Assembly: GCF_003254395.2 (NCBI RefSeq)
Contig: NC_037640.1
Coordinates: 10,026,289 to 10,090,288 of the forward strand
DNA from: Apis mellifera
Taxonomy: Eukaryota; Arthropoda; Insecta; Hymenoptera; Apidae
Length of the DNA stretch: 64,000 bases
Reading direction: 5' to 3'
Shown piece after piece: positions 24,301-34,690 of this stretch. Below the pieces are notes generated by a model. That model was not told where the DNA came from, did no database searches, and saw nothing but the letters and a program-made list of their open reading frames with translations. Within the stretch, counting starts at the first letter, position 1; each line of letters begins with the position of its first letter. The position numbers and the translations under genes were made by a program.

Positions 24301-26300
24301 GTTCTAAAACAATTATTTTTTTGGAAATCAAAGGCGCTTAACTTGTTAAAGTTGACAGTTTTTTAAATATAATTTCTTTGAAAGCATGCAAATTTTTAAA
24401 CTTAAATAATTTATTTATATCATTACCGTTTAATTTATATTTTTATGAAATATTATTTATATAATATAATTTTTTGAAAGGTGACAGCTTTGTTAAATTA
24501 CTAATAAAAAGCACATTTTCCTCTTTAGTTTATTTTTCCATTTAATGATTAATATTACGGGACTTAATGTGTTAAAAAATATTGTTAATGTAGTATAGGC
24601 AAACAATTAAACATAGAAAAATTGTTTATAAGAATATATTTTAAAATAATTTTTGGTTTAATACTTTATGTTTTAGTTGTAAATTTTTCATACTTTATAA
24701 TATTTTGTTCTTGTATGTATTTTATATTTTCATTGTTTGACATTTCCTATGCATTCAATTTATTATATATATATTCAACTTACAGTATTCCACATGGTTT
24801 AATATGAAATCAATATGAAGTTAATTTTATGTAATATGCATACATCTTTCTTGCAGAGAAGTATCTAGATTCTAAGAATAATGGGCAAGCTGAATCAACG
24901 TGTTTATAAATCACATCACTGGGCCTTTCCTGATAGTGTGCTGTAAATCTGGTACATAATTTATTTTAATGATTTCAAATCTTTTTTTTATTTCATACGA
25001 TAATCAGTTTATATCTGAAAATTATTACAACATTTAAAATAAAAAATAGAAATTGTAACAATTTTTATTTATTATATTTAATATATACAATTTTTTTTCA
25101 TTTTAATAAAAGAATAATTTTATATAAATATAAAATGAATTGTAAACTTTTTTTATTAATTAGTAAAATTAAAAATAATTATTTTTTTGGATATTTTAAT
25201 TGAATTTTATTTCAAAATTAATCACTTCCAATTTAATTTTATTTTAATTGATAAAATAAATAAATTTAATAGATGTTATAAATTATAAATAATAATTTAA
25301 ATTGATTATCGAATATATATTTTTTTTTGTTTCTTTTTGACTTTTGTCATATAATATTCTTATATTCCTCAATTGTTTTATTCAGTCTTATTTTGATAAG
25401 GATTCCATATGTGATTATTTATTCTTATGTTTTTATCTTAAATATTATTCATTTTTTAATTCAATTTCAATGCTACTTAGGAATTTCAATGGTAATACTT
25501 GTATTTTATTAATTATTGCAATATTTGAAATTTAACATTATAATTTATATATTTATATATATAAAAACTGATGAAGCTTGCCTACTAAGAAAAAATTTTC
25601 TACACAATATATTGCACAATTACAATATGTATAAATATGTCTTGTTTCTTTTGCATGATAAATAATTGCATGTAAGGTGCTATTGACAATAGTATCTGTT
25701 TAGAATATGTAACAAAGAACACTAACATGTAGTAGTATTTTTGTTGTTTTGTTAGATCATAATATCATTTCTCATTTACATTTCAATATAAATTTTGTAG
25801 CAATTTATATATTTATCTGTTAGAAGAAAAATAAGACAAATGTTTCAAATTCTAAAGAAAAGAATTTGAAATAAATATAAAAGTATCACAATGAATATTT
25901 AAAAAAAAATTGAGACATATGTTAATTTCATACATTAATTTTAATTCTCAAGATCAATATTTTCTGGCATTACATGTTTCATCAAATTTATTTTTTGCTT
26001 TATATTTTGTATAACATAACAATATATTAATTAAATTTTTTATTAAAATTATTGATTGTATTTGCTTCACAATGTGTTTATGTCAAACTTATTATAAATA
26101 AACTTTAAAAGAAAAAATATATTTTCAGATAAATTTAGATGATGTTAAAAATATGTCAATCTTAAAGGAGAAAAGAATTACATATTATTGACACACATTT
26201 ATAAATATATTTTGTTTTAGGTACAAATACTTCGGATTCAATGTATATATGTAATGACGAAGTTGAAAATGAAATACAAGATGATGTGCACAAACCATGA
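21316..26300 (+). CDS. spin: Spinster, lysosomal/late-endosomal MFS transporter
   Basis: The common coding exons are 21316-21523, 21622-21818, 21897-22048, 22169-22372, 22448-22582, 22683-22944, 23072-23170 and 23338-23563. All have AG/GT borders and fitting phases. They give about 494 shared residues plus one of four candidate tails; full proteins would be 509-522 residues, normal for the family. The MFS motif A GYLGDRYNRK is at residues 105-114. RALVGIGEASYS follows at 144-155, in the next membrane segment region. The first membrane segment (WFTVGVLCFVNLLNYMDRF) is preceded by a polar N-terminus, as in Spinster/SPNS1. Spinster proteins sit in late endosomes and lysosomes. Vertebrate SPNS1 exports lysophospholipids with protons, and fly spin affects lysosome function and synapse growth. 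The ATG at 21316 is chosen because it opens the frame directly upstream of the conserved region. The introns are short and the exons are CpG-poor. Confidence 0.93.
23928..23974 (+). CDS. spin: spin candidate terminal exon A
   Basis: The acceptor TTCTACAG ends at 23927. Joined to the phase-1 end of the exon finishing at 23563, it continues EENVAFKFISIKSCH and stops at 23972-23974. An AATAAA overlaps the stop (23973-23978) and another lies at 24003-24008, so a very short 3' UTR could end here. This would make a 509-residue protein. Confidence 0.5.
24064..24149 (+). CDS. spin: spin candidate terminal (or internal) exon D
   Basis: The acceptor TTTTTGCACAG ends at 24063. In phase it encodes VHELFASLALNGQRRK and then reads on to a TAA at 24147-24149. 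A possible donor GTAAGG lies at 24111, so it could also be a 47-base internal exon. AATAAA lies at 24246-24251. This is the weakest of the four tails, because the same acceptor could occur by chance in AT-rich DNA. Confidence 0.3.
24857..24909 (+). CDS. spin: spin candidate terminal exon B
   Basis: The acceptor TTTCTTGCAG ends at 24856, preceded by a pyrimidine-rich tract. In phase it encodes EKYLDSKNNGQAESTCL and stops at 24907-24909. The full protein would be 511 residues. The polar, Asn/Gln/Ser-containing tail is typical of a cytosolic transporter C-terminus. A downstream AATAAA lies at 25038-25043. Confidence 0.55.
26221..26300 (+). CDS. spin: spin candidate terminal exon C
   Basis: The acceptor TTTTGTTTTAG ends at 26220. 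In phase it encodes GTNTSDSMYICNDEVENEI and a few more residues ending in HKP, with TGA at 26298-26300. It gives a 520-residue protein with an acidic tail. It needs a 2.66 kb intron, much longer than the other introns of the gene. Poly(A) signals follow at 26735-26740 and 26896-26901. Confidence 0.5.
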
Positions 26301-26734
26301 TAATGGATATTTTAATTTTTTGTTTATTGCAAAAATTTATAAACAAATTATGAAAAGAAATATTGGAATGCAACATGTTTCAGCAACGAATATTTATTAA
26401 ATAGAAAGAAATATTTGTTTGATTCAGAATGAGCAATTATTGTGTTATAATTTGATTGACACAATGATAACATGTTCTGAGTACAGAACGTATATATTAA
26501 AGAAATTTTGTTAGTTTGTACTTATCCTCAGAGAGGTAATTCTGTTAATAATGTACAGAAGTATTGAACTTGAAGAGGACTATATTTAAATAGATTAAAA
26601 ATTATTTAACACATTAGAGTATATTATATGTATTATAGTAATTTTGCATCTTATATTTTTATAGTAAGTTTCTTCTGATAGAAAATACGTTATTCTTGTG
26701 TAGTATGTAAAGTAAATATTTATCAGATATGTGT

Positions 26735-26901
26735 AATAAAATTAAAATTTTGTTATTAAACATTTTCATACTTAGAAAAATTAATATATCTATTCTCACT
26801 AAATATAATATTAATAATATAACAATTTGTGTGCCTTATGTGCATATAGATAAGTTTAATAGTTATTATAAAAAAAAAAAATGCCGAAAATATTCAATAA
26901 A
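26735..26901 (+). terminator. Polyadenylation signals, distal spin 3' end
   Basis: AATAAA occurs at 26735-26740 and 26896-26901, downstream of terminal exon C. Confidence 0.3.
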
Positions 26902-29689
26902 ATATTTAGTTAACATAATTTACTTAGTTTAAAAAACAAAGAATGCGTAAAATTAAATCGAAGAAATACCAATGAAATTAATTTTTTATTTATAAATATA
27001 TTTTATAAATATAAAATAAAATATCATCATAATTCTGTAATAATAAGAAAAAAAAAAGTCTTATTGTTTTTTGTTAGATAAAAAGTTACTATCTTTGTAG
27101 ATAATGCGTATTTAAGATCTTAAATAACATATTTATAATTTTTTTTCTGCTTAATTATGTATTTTTAAGCATATTGAATGTAATACTCCAATTTCTGTTT
27201 TTGTATAATAATTTTAAAAATATAACAAATTATCCATTTTTCAAACCTTTTGTAATTTTATTTATAAATTTCATTTATTCACAGATAATTATTTAAAAAA
27301 AGATTTATTTATTAAAATAAATTATTTTATAATGTCAAGTTGTGTTTTAAATATTACAATAATATTTGCAAATATTTTGATTTTAAAAACAATATTTTAA
27401 TTATCAAATTAATAATCTTAAATAATTTTCTGTTAATTACAGTTTTAATATTGCAATATAATTAAGGTTATCTAAAAAACATTGTGAATCGACCCTATCT
27501 CAAAAATAAAGCAAAGATTGTTGACAGTGTTAATATTTGGCAAAGATAAGTCTTTCGTTGGAAGCTGCTCCAGACAATGCAAATTATACGTAAATAGTAT
27601 ACGAAACACCATTGCTATCGTAATATCTTAGTATTTTAAAGTTTTTAGAAAAAGGAAAAATATATTTTTTTTTCAAATTTGTGAACAATTTTCAAAGAAA
27701 GAACTAAAATAATTTTAAATTGAAAAAAAAAGACAGCATGATGGCGCAGAACATGACATTTTAAAATCTATTGCATAGTTCTAATTGAATAGTTCGACAA
27801 TCGAGAATAATACGATACCGAAGATCGTTATCGTATCGAAGGGCGCCACTATCGACGATACATCAGAAAATTTGAAAGTATACCAGTCAAAATACGATTA
27901 TCTACGCGGTATGCGTGTCGTGTTTGAATATTCGGATTTTGGACGATTTCACGATCGAAACGTGTGCAGAGATTTGTGCAATGAATTCTTCAGACACTAA
28001 AAGTTCTAAATAAAGCTTAGAGGTCGTAGAAGTTCCTGGAAATGTAACGTAGCCCGGTATTACTTGTGGATAACTCGTATTAGTGTACAAGGAGGGACGC
28101 GGGAGAAACTGATTGGCAGATTGCGTTTCATAATTGACGGGAATAGTTGGTCAATCAAGATCGGCAATTTTCAAATTTTGCCGGCGACTGGTAGTTTCAG
28201 TGGAAATTGCTTGCCAACGCTGAAAGGGTCAAAGACGATTTTATCGTTTCATCGATTTTGCAAAATGTATCTTGAAATTGTTCGGTATTCGTATTAAATA
28301 TAGTGGTGATAAATCTTTCGAAGAATACTGTCGAGAAAGAATCGTCGAAATTTGCTTCCAGAAAAGAATCAACAAGTTCTACGTATACTTCTACGTTTCG
28401 AAGGTATGATATTAATTTTATTTTATTACTTTTTTTTTTTTTAATAATTGATTTCCTCGCTAATTTATTTTATACATAGGGAAATTAAATTGTAATGCGT
28501 AAATAAAAATTAATGGCGGCCAATACAATGGCGATTATATATTATTGTATTAGTATTTGTTGAATAATTGATCGAATGAATACTTTGGTGAATATTTTGG
28601 TGTCTTTTAGAAATTTTTTTTTAATTAAGTATTTGAGAAATCGTGACATGTTGTATAGATATATACATAATATTTGTATATATACATATATATATATATA
28701 TATAGCTTGGAATTTTGTAGATATATTATTTATAGGATATAAAAAAAAGGGATCAACTTTTTAATTTGATTAAAAAAGAAAAATGTTCGTGTAAAAAATA
28801 CATAAAATTCAAGGGGAAAAAACACGATTCTAAAACATGATTATCTCTATGTATTTTATAAAATCGAGTCTTCAGTTTTTTTGTATATCAAAAATGACCT
28901 TGAGAATATGTCGATAAGTTGAAGGTTGAAACCTTGTGTATTTACTGTGAAGTATGATGACATATAATATATACATTTATACATATCCATGCATTTGAGG
29001 TTACTTTATTCGTGATTTTAAATCTAATCTTTCAAATAATTTCCTATTAAATATATTTCGTTATTCATTAAATATATTTCGTTATTAATCATATTTCAAT
29101 CACAAGTGACGTCCAATTTAAACGTAAAATCTGATCGATATTCGAATCACAATATAAAAGATTTAAAAAATGGATCAAAGCATTTTTTGCATTCGTTTCA
29201 ACATTTTATCGCGATGTCTTTAAAATTCCGACTCGTTAACCTATGTTAACGAGATGGAGCTCGTGCTATAAAGAAAATTCTCGAACAAAAAGCTTGTTTT
29301 TTGCCGACAATTGTTAATTCAATTTTGCTTGACTGTCTTGTTCAGTAGCAATGAATACAAGTTCGCTTGTATCACAATTTGTTTATTCGCAAGAAAGATA
29401 ATATTAAATAATATTAAATAATATTTTATTCTACAAATATTATTTTCTTACAATTTATTTTCTTACAGTATTTTATTAAATATAATTTCGCAATATTTAA
29501 ATATATAAATATTCTATTTTAAAATTCGAATTCATATTGAGAATAATTTCAATAATCTTATGAAAGTGATAAAGATAGTATCTAACATTTTCAAAATTTG
29601 CACCACCATACATGCAACGCACTTGAGAAAGTTATTAAAAGGGATTTAGTCTTGAAACTTTATTAAAATCTTCGTTCTACAAGATATCG
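26902..29689. other. Intergenic DNA with a GC-richer block at about 27480-28420
   Basis: The flanks are AT-rich with no gene. The central block of about 900 bases has balanced composition and two + strand open frames (27785-28000, which lacks an ATG start, and 28064-28297). I recognise neither, and they share no domain pattern. A perfect 9-base-arm inverted repeat (CTCGTTAAC / GTTAACGAG, loop CTAT) lies at 29232-29253. Confidence 0.4.
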
Positions 29690-30075
29690 TTGACATAGTG
29701 TGCTTCATTGTAACAATATACAAGTTGGTTTTATCCACTTCTACTAGATATAATGATACTCTGAAATACCCGAATTAAAATATTCAATTAAAATAAAAAT
29801 TAATAATAAAATTATATTCAATACAATAAAATTAAATATTTAATTAAAATATTCAATTAATAATTCAGGCCAGTTAAAACAACGATACATAAATTTAAAC
29901 TCAAGTAGATCATATCGTGGACTATCAAATTAATCGACAAGCATCTCTAATTAGATATAAAAAGCCGGCATATCATTTAATTTTAATGATTCAACATTTA
30001 ATAACTTAATATATTAATTACTTTTTTATAATAGGGTATCTAATCCTAGTTTTTCACTAAATTTTTTAATGACAA
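29690..30075 (-). pseudogene. Nuclear copy (NUMT) of mitochondrial small-subunit (12S) rRNA
   Basis: On the + strand, 30028-30052 matches the reverse complement of the universal insect 12S primer site (core AGGGTATCTAATCCTAG). About 90-170 bases to its left the order of other conserved 12S blocks is kept, though mutated: AAAAAGCCGG, TATCGTGGACTATC and ATAAATTTAAACTC. Further left, ATTGTAAC and TCCACTTCTACTAGATAT resemble the domain toward the 12S 3' end, so the rRNA sense strand is minus. The highly conserved 3' terminal block of 12S is not seen, and indels abound, so the copy is truncated and decayed. The flanks are ordinary nuclear DNA. The exact ends are uncertain by about 50-100 bases. 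Confidence 0.75.
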
Positions 30076-31980
30076 AAATTAATGACGCTCGAAGTAGCGT
30101 GAAATTTTACAAATTTTATATCTAAATTTTATATCTAAATTTGCATATTCGGTAGAAATATCAAGAAGTTTCTATATAAAATTTCAAAAAAGCAGGCGAA
30201 ACGTTAGCATAGGAATCGCATGATATGCCAGAAACGTTATTTGTCGCAAGGGATTTGAAGCAATATCTATCGTAGGCCATCGACGCTACAGATAACACGA
30301 AAAAACTCTCTTCCAATTTTCAACCAATGATTGGCAATCACAGAAAATAACTAATCGTATCCAATCCCAGATAATTCAACTTATCTTTCTTCACGTTACC
30401 AGGCTATCCTTCCATATCAATTTAATCAACATTTTATTTCCAATAAAAAAAAATAATTTCAAATAAATCTTACTACTTTATTATATTTATAACAATATTA
30501 TTGAATCGATAAAAGAATATTTAACGTTAAATTAAATAATCATATATCGCAAAAAAATATTTAAAAAATCTTTTTTTTTAAATCGTTGATTAAAATCATT
30601 GCCAGAGAAAATGCTTAAATATATTAGATTCCTCAAAAACTTCTCTTTCTATTTCATTCATTTCTATGTTGCAAAATTAACAATCCAATCCACGTATACA
30701 CCAAGAAATCTTATTAATATAATATATTCAATGCAGGAAATATAAAGATGAAATATTTTCTAAATATCCAATTTTCTTTTGCATTTGCATTCAATGCAAA
30801 TATTGTCATATTACATATTATACATATTGTATTCATTACATTTTTCATCATCCTACCATCATTGTATCTCGTGCACAATCAAAAATCCATATACGTTATC
30901 GAAAATCGATTCGTATCTTACCGTATTGAACGTGTTATTCAAATCAGACTTCTCGAGAACTCGTATCTCTGTTCCAAAACCAACATCCCACTTTCAAATC
31001 AAACGATCATTAATTTACATCGAGATATATTAACACGTTCAAAAAATGAGAAGATGAAAAAGATTATTTTTCATTTTTATCTTACTTTTTTTTTTTTTTT
31101 CAACACAAGTATCGCGATGGATAATCATTTCCGATTTCGTTATTGCGTTTAAATCAAAAATTCATCCATCCGTTACCGAAGAAACTCTCTTCGATTCTTA
31201 TTTGATCAAACTGTAAATCGAATCTGTATTATTCATCTCTCAAGAATTCTCTCAAGTTTCTCATATTTTCGCGCTCTCCTCTGAAAACGAGTCATCCACA
31301 GCAAGAAATCCCATTAAACCGTTTCCTGTTACACACATGGTAACGAAAACACACTCTCTCGAAACACTCTTACCGACCGAAAAATTTTGTTTTTCCGGCT
31401 GTGCGCCCAGCCTTGCGTATACAACGATTGCCTGCATCGACAGTTGCCCTTAATTCTAAAATAACGCTCGGCCACCACCGCTCCGTGACCCGTGTTGGAA
31501 GACGCGTTGGTCGATCTGTTTTTTTTACCGCCAGCCTTAAAGTGGCCGCCTACTCTATCTCGTTTAAACGGTTATTCTCCGCGTTGACGCAGATGGTGAA
31601 CCGTTTCTAGGTCGTTCAACACTGCGACTGTCTTTTCGCGCGTAATATCCTTACTCGCTTACGGCCATCGTTTATCTCGAGAAACTTTAACCAGCTACTT
31701 TTTTCCTCCTTCCCCCTCTCTCCCTTCTCCCCCTCCCCCCGTTTCTTCTTTTCCTCGCATTTCTCCCCTCTCCTTGCGGCGCGGCAACGCAACGTGGATT
31801 GCAAACGTGACGCGCCGCAACGTTGTTTATACTACTGAAAGTAGTAATTTCGACTATATACGTCCGCGGCAGAATGCCTGCTCAACGAGGATGAGAGGAT
31901 GAGAGGGTCTTGGTCGTTTCAAGGGTGGATGCACATTTACGGGAAGGAGTGTGGATCTGACAATGAGATTTCCACTATAA
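30076..31980. other. Intergenic DNA, GC-rich block at about 31390-31880
   Basis: The first part is AT-rich, with a threefold TTTTATATCTAAA-type direct repeat near 30108-30142. About 31390-31880 is CpG-rich (GCGCCCAGCC, CGCGCCGCAACG) with pyrimidine runs. No open frame there looks genuine. It could be a promoter, a non-coding first exon or a regulatory block. No TATA/Inr pair stood out. Confidence 0.35.
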
Positions 31981-32034
31981 TGGTTTAAGGTGGTCGAGAT
32001 TGTAGGGTTGTCATGAGTAGGGCGGTAAAATATA

Positions 32035-33118
32035 GTGGTTTTATAGGATTTTTGTGTAATTGAAATTTTTGTAGAATCGTTGGAAATAGTGTTTTTAATT
32101 TGGATGTAATGTAGAATGTTCGTTTAAAAGGATCTTTGTGGTAATTTGAGGTAAATACAGATTTGGTGGAGCCATGAATCTGAATTGTAAGATAAGCTTT
32201 CTTTTTATTGCTGTTGAGATTATTGTAGAGGAGAAAGTATAACGTTTTTAGGATTTTAATGTAATTGAAATTTTGCAATTTTGTAATTGAGATTGTAAAG
32301 TTGTAAATTGTTGGAAATAGTATTTTTAATTTGGATGTAATGTAGAATGTTTGTTTAAAAGGATCTTTGTGGTAATTTGAGGTAAATACAGATTTGGTGG
32401 AGCTATGAATCTGAATTGTAAGATAAGCTTTCTTTTTATTGCTGTTGAGATTGTTATAGAGGAGAAAGTATAATGTTTTTAAGATTTTTGTGTAATTGAA
32501 ATTTTGCAGATTATAAAGTTGTATTGAAAATAATATTTTTAATTTGGATATAATGTAAAATATTTGTTTAAAAAGATCTTTGTGGTAATTTGAGGTAAAT
32601 ACACATTTAGTGGAGTCATGAATCTGAATTGTAAGAGAAGCTTTCTTTTTATTGCTGTTGAGATTGTTGTAGAAGAAAAAATATAGTATTTTTAGAATTT
32701 TTGTATAGTTTTGCAGATTGTAAAGTTGTAAATTGTTGAAAACATTATTTTTAATTTGGATGTAATATAAAATGTTAAAAATGTTAAAAAGAATACTATT
32801 TCTTTGTTTATTTAGAATGAATATTTGATGGAATCATGAGTCTAAATTATGAATCAAGATTTCTTTCTACTGAAAATGGTTTGGAAGAATTGAGATTATA
32901 GGATTATTACGTGTGATTATCATAAACGAGGAAGCATAATGTTTTTAAGATTAGTATACCGAGATATATTCGAAATTGTAAGTCGTTGAAAGTAATATTT
33001 TCAACTTACACGTGTTATAAAATGTTCATTTAAAGAGATTTTCACTTTTTTCTTTTATTTTTTTTTACTGTAACGTCAGAGGATATATACACTTGGTAAA
33101 TGGAGCCATAAATCTGAG
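32035..33118 (+). repeat. About 200-240 bp tandem repeat array
   Basis: Five decaying copies begin near 32045, 32262, 32491, 32702 and 32950. Shared blocks are TTTTTAATTTGGATGTAAT, AAAAGGATCTTTGTGG, TTTGAGGTAAATACA, GGAGCCATGAATCTGAATTG and AAGCTTTCTTTTTATTGCTG. The first three copies are very similar and the last two are eroded. The minus-strand open frame at 31985-32278 is a repeat artefact. Confidence 0.9.
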
Positions 33119-33320
33119 TCGTCTAGGTCAAGGTCTTTTTTTATTAGTAATTTTTTTTTTACAATGGAAATGGAAAATAGACGACAAATGTGTTTTCAAA
33201 CGTTGGTCAAATTCAAAATTCGTCGTCTAGGTCTTTTTTTATTAGTTAAATTTTTTTTTTTACAATGGAAATGGAAATGGACGACAAATGTGTTTTCAAA
33301 CATTGGTCAAATTCAAAATT
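33119..33320 (+). repeat. About 100 bp direct duplication
   Basis: Two adjacent near-identical copies share CGTCTAGGTC, the T-run, ACAATGGAAATGGAAA and GACGACAAATGTGTTTTC. They abut the larger array to the left. Confidence 0.9.
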
Positions 33321-33837
33321 GAGATGTTGTCGCGTTCTCGAATGGAATATTTGAAAGTAGTTTCTCAAAGGGGAAGCGATGATATTTTCCACTCGAGAGA
33401 ATGGCGAATATAATGATATAGGCAAGGTGTGAAGGAATACTGTAGAGTTGGTTTCGCCTCTCTCAAGATAAAAGAAAATCCTTTAACGCAATTTCACTCG
33501 ACTCAACACGATTTAAAACATTTTATAAAATTCCAATTTCCCTCGATTTAATACTTCATTACCACTAATTTTCGCAATATCAATAATAATTCAAGCGTAT
33601 GAACTCAATTACACTCTCGATTCCAATCCCCCTGAAAGTTTCTGCTGCGAAATTTCATCCTTCTTCCTTCACGCCGCTTGGCTTTAAACGGTTTACACCA
33701 ATGATGAAGTTACAAACTTTTTTTTCTCGCGCAAGATCTACTCGATCGAACGTGCAATTCCTCCTCCTTTTTTCTGCAAACGAAAGAAACTCGAACTTTC
33801 CACCTTTTAACCCTGTGCTTTCTTATTGGCAATAATA

Positions 33838-34690
33838 GAAGATTCTTCAATGAAACTTTCCAGCATTAAGATCTATCGATCGAGATCTCGAAACAGTTGC
33901 CTAATTTCGTGATTCGAAAAAATTCTAAAAAATTAAGAATGACTGTTATTAGAAGTGAGTTATTATTTTGAAAAGAAAAGTATTTTAATTTTGAGAATTT
34001 AAAGGCTTCAAAAATTTCACAGATCTAAAAAAATCAATCATTTCGATTAATCTTTAATTAGTCCATGGAATTGAATAGGAAATCCTTTGATGAAAATTTT
34101 CAACATTAAGATCGATCGATCGAGATCTCGAAACAGTTGCCTAATTTCGTGATTCGAAATTCTAAAAAATTAAAAATGACTTAAAAGTGAGTTATTATTT
34201 TGAAAAATTTAGAAAAAAAGAGAAGGAAAAAAAATTTTAATATTTATTTTAATTTACAATTTTAATAATTAATATTAATATTTTAATTTCGAGAGTTTAA
34301 AGGTTTTAGAAAATTTCACAGATCTAAAAAAATCAATCATTTCGACTAATTTTTAATTAATCCATGATCATGGAATTCAATAAGAGATCCTTTGATGAAA
34401 ATTTTCAACATTAAGATCTCGAAACAGTTGCCTAATTTCGTGATTCGAAATTCTAAAAAAATTAAGAATGACTGTTATTACCAATGATTTATTATTTTGA
34501 AAAATTTTGAGAAAATTTTTAATTTCGAGAATTTGAAGGCTTTACAAAATTACACAGATCTAAAAAATCAATCATTTCGATTTTTAATTAATCCATGATC
34601 ATCATGGAATAGAAAATTCTTCGATGAAAATTTTCAGCATTACATCGGTCGAAATTTCGAAATTAATTTTTAATTTCCATGATCGTGGAA
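33838..34690 (+). repeat. About 225-310 bp tandem repeat array
   Basis: Three copies and a partial fourth begin near 33838, 34081, 34385 and 34616. Each carries TGAAAATTTTCAACATTAAG, GATCTCGAAACAGTTGCC, TAATTTCGTGATTCG and ACAGATCTAAAAAAATCAAT. The copies differ by indels, including a deleted GATCGATCGA segment. Confidence 0.9.

Noticed and set aside
31985..32278. 97-codon minus-strand frame
   Set aside because: It lies across the tandem array and its peptide is internally repeated with it.
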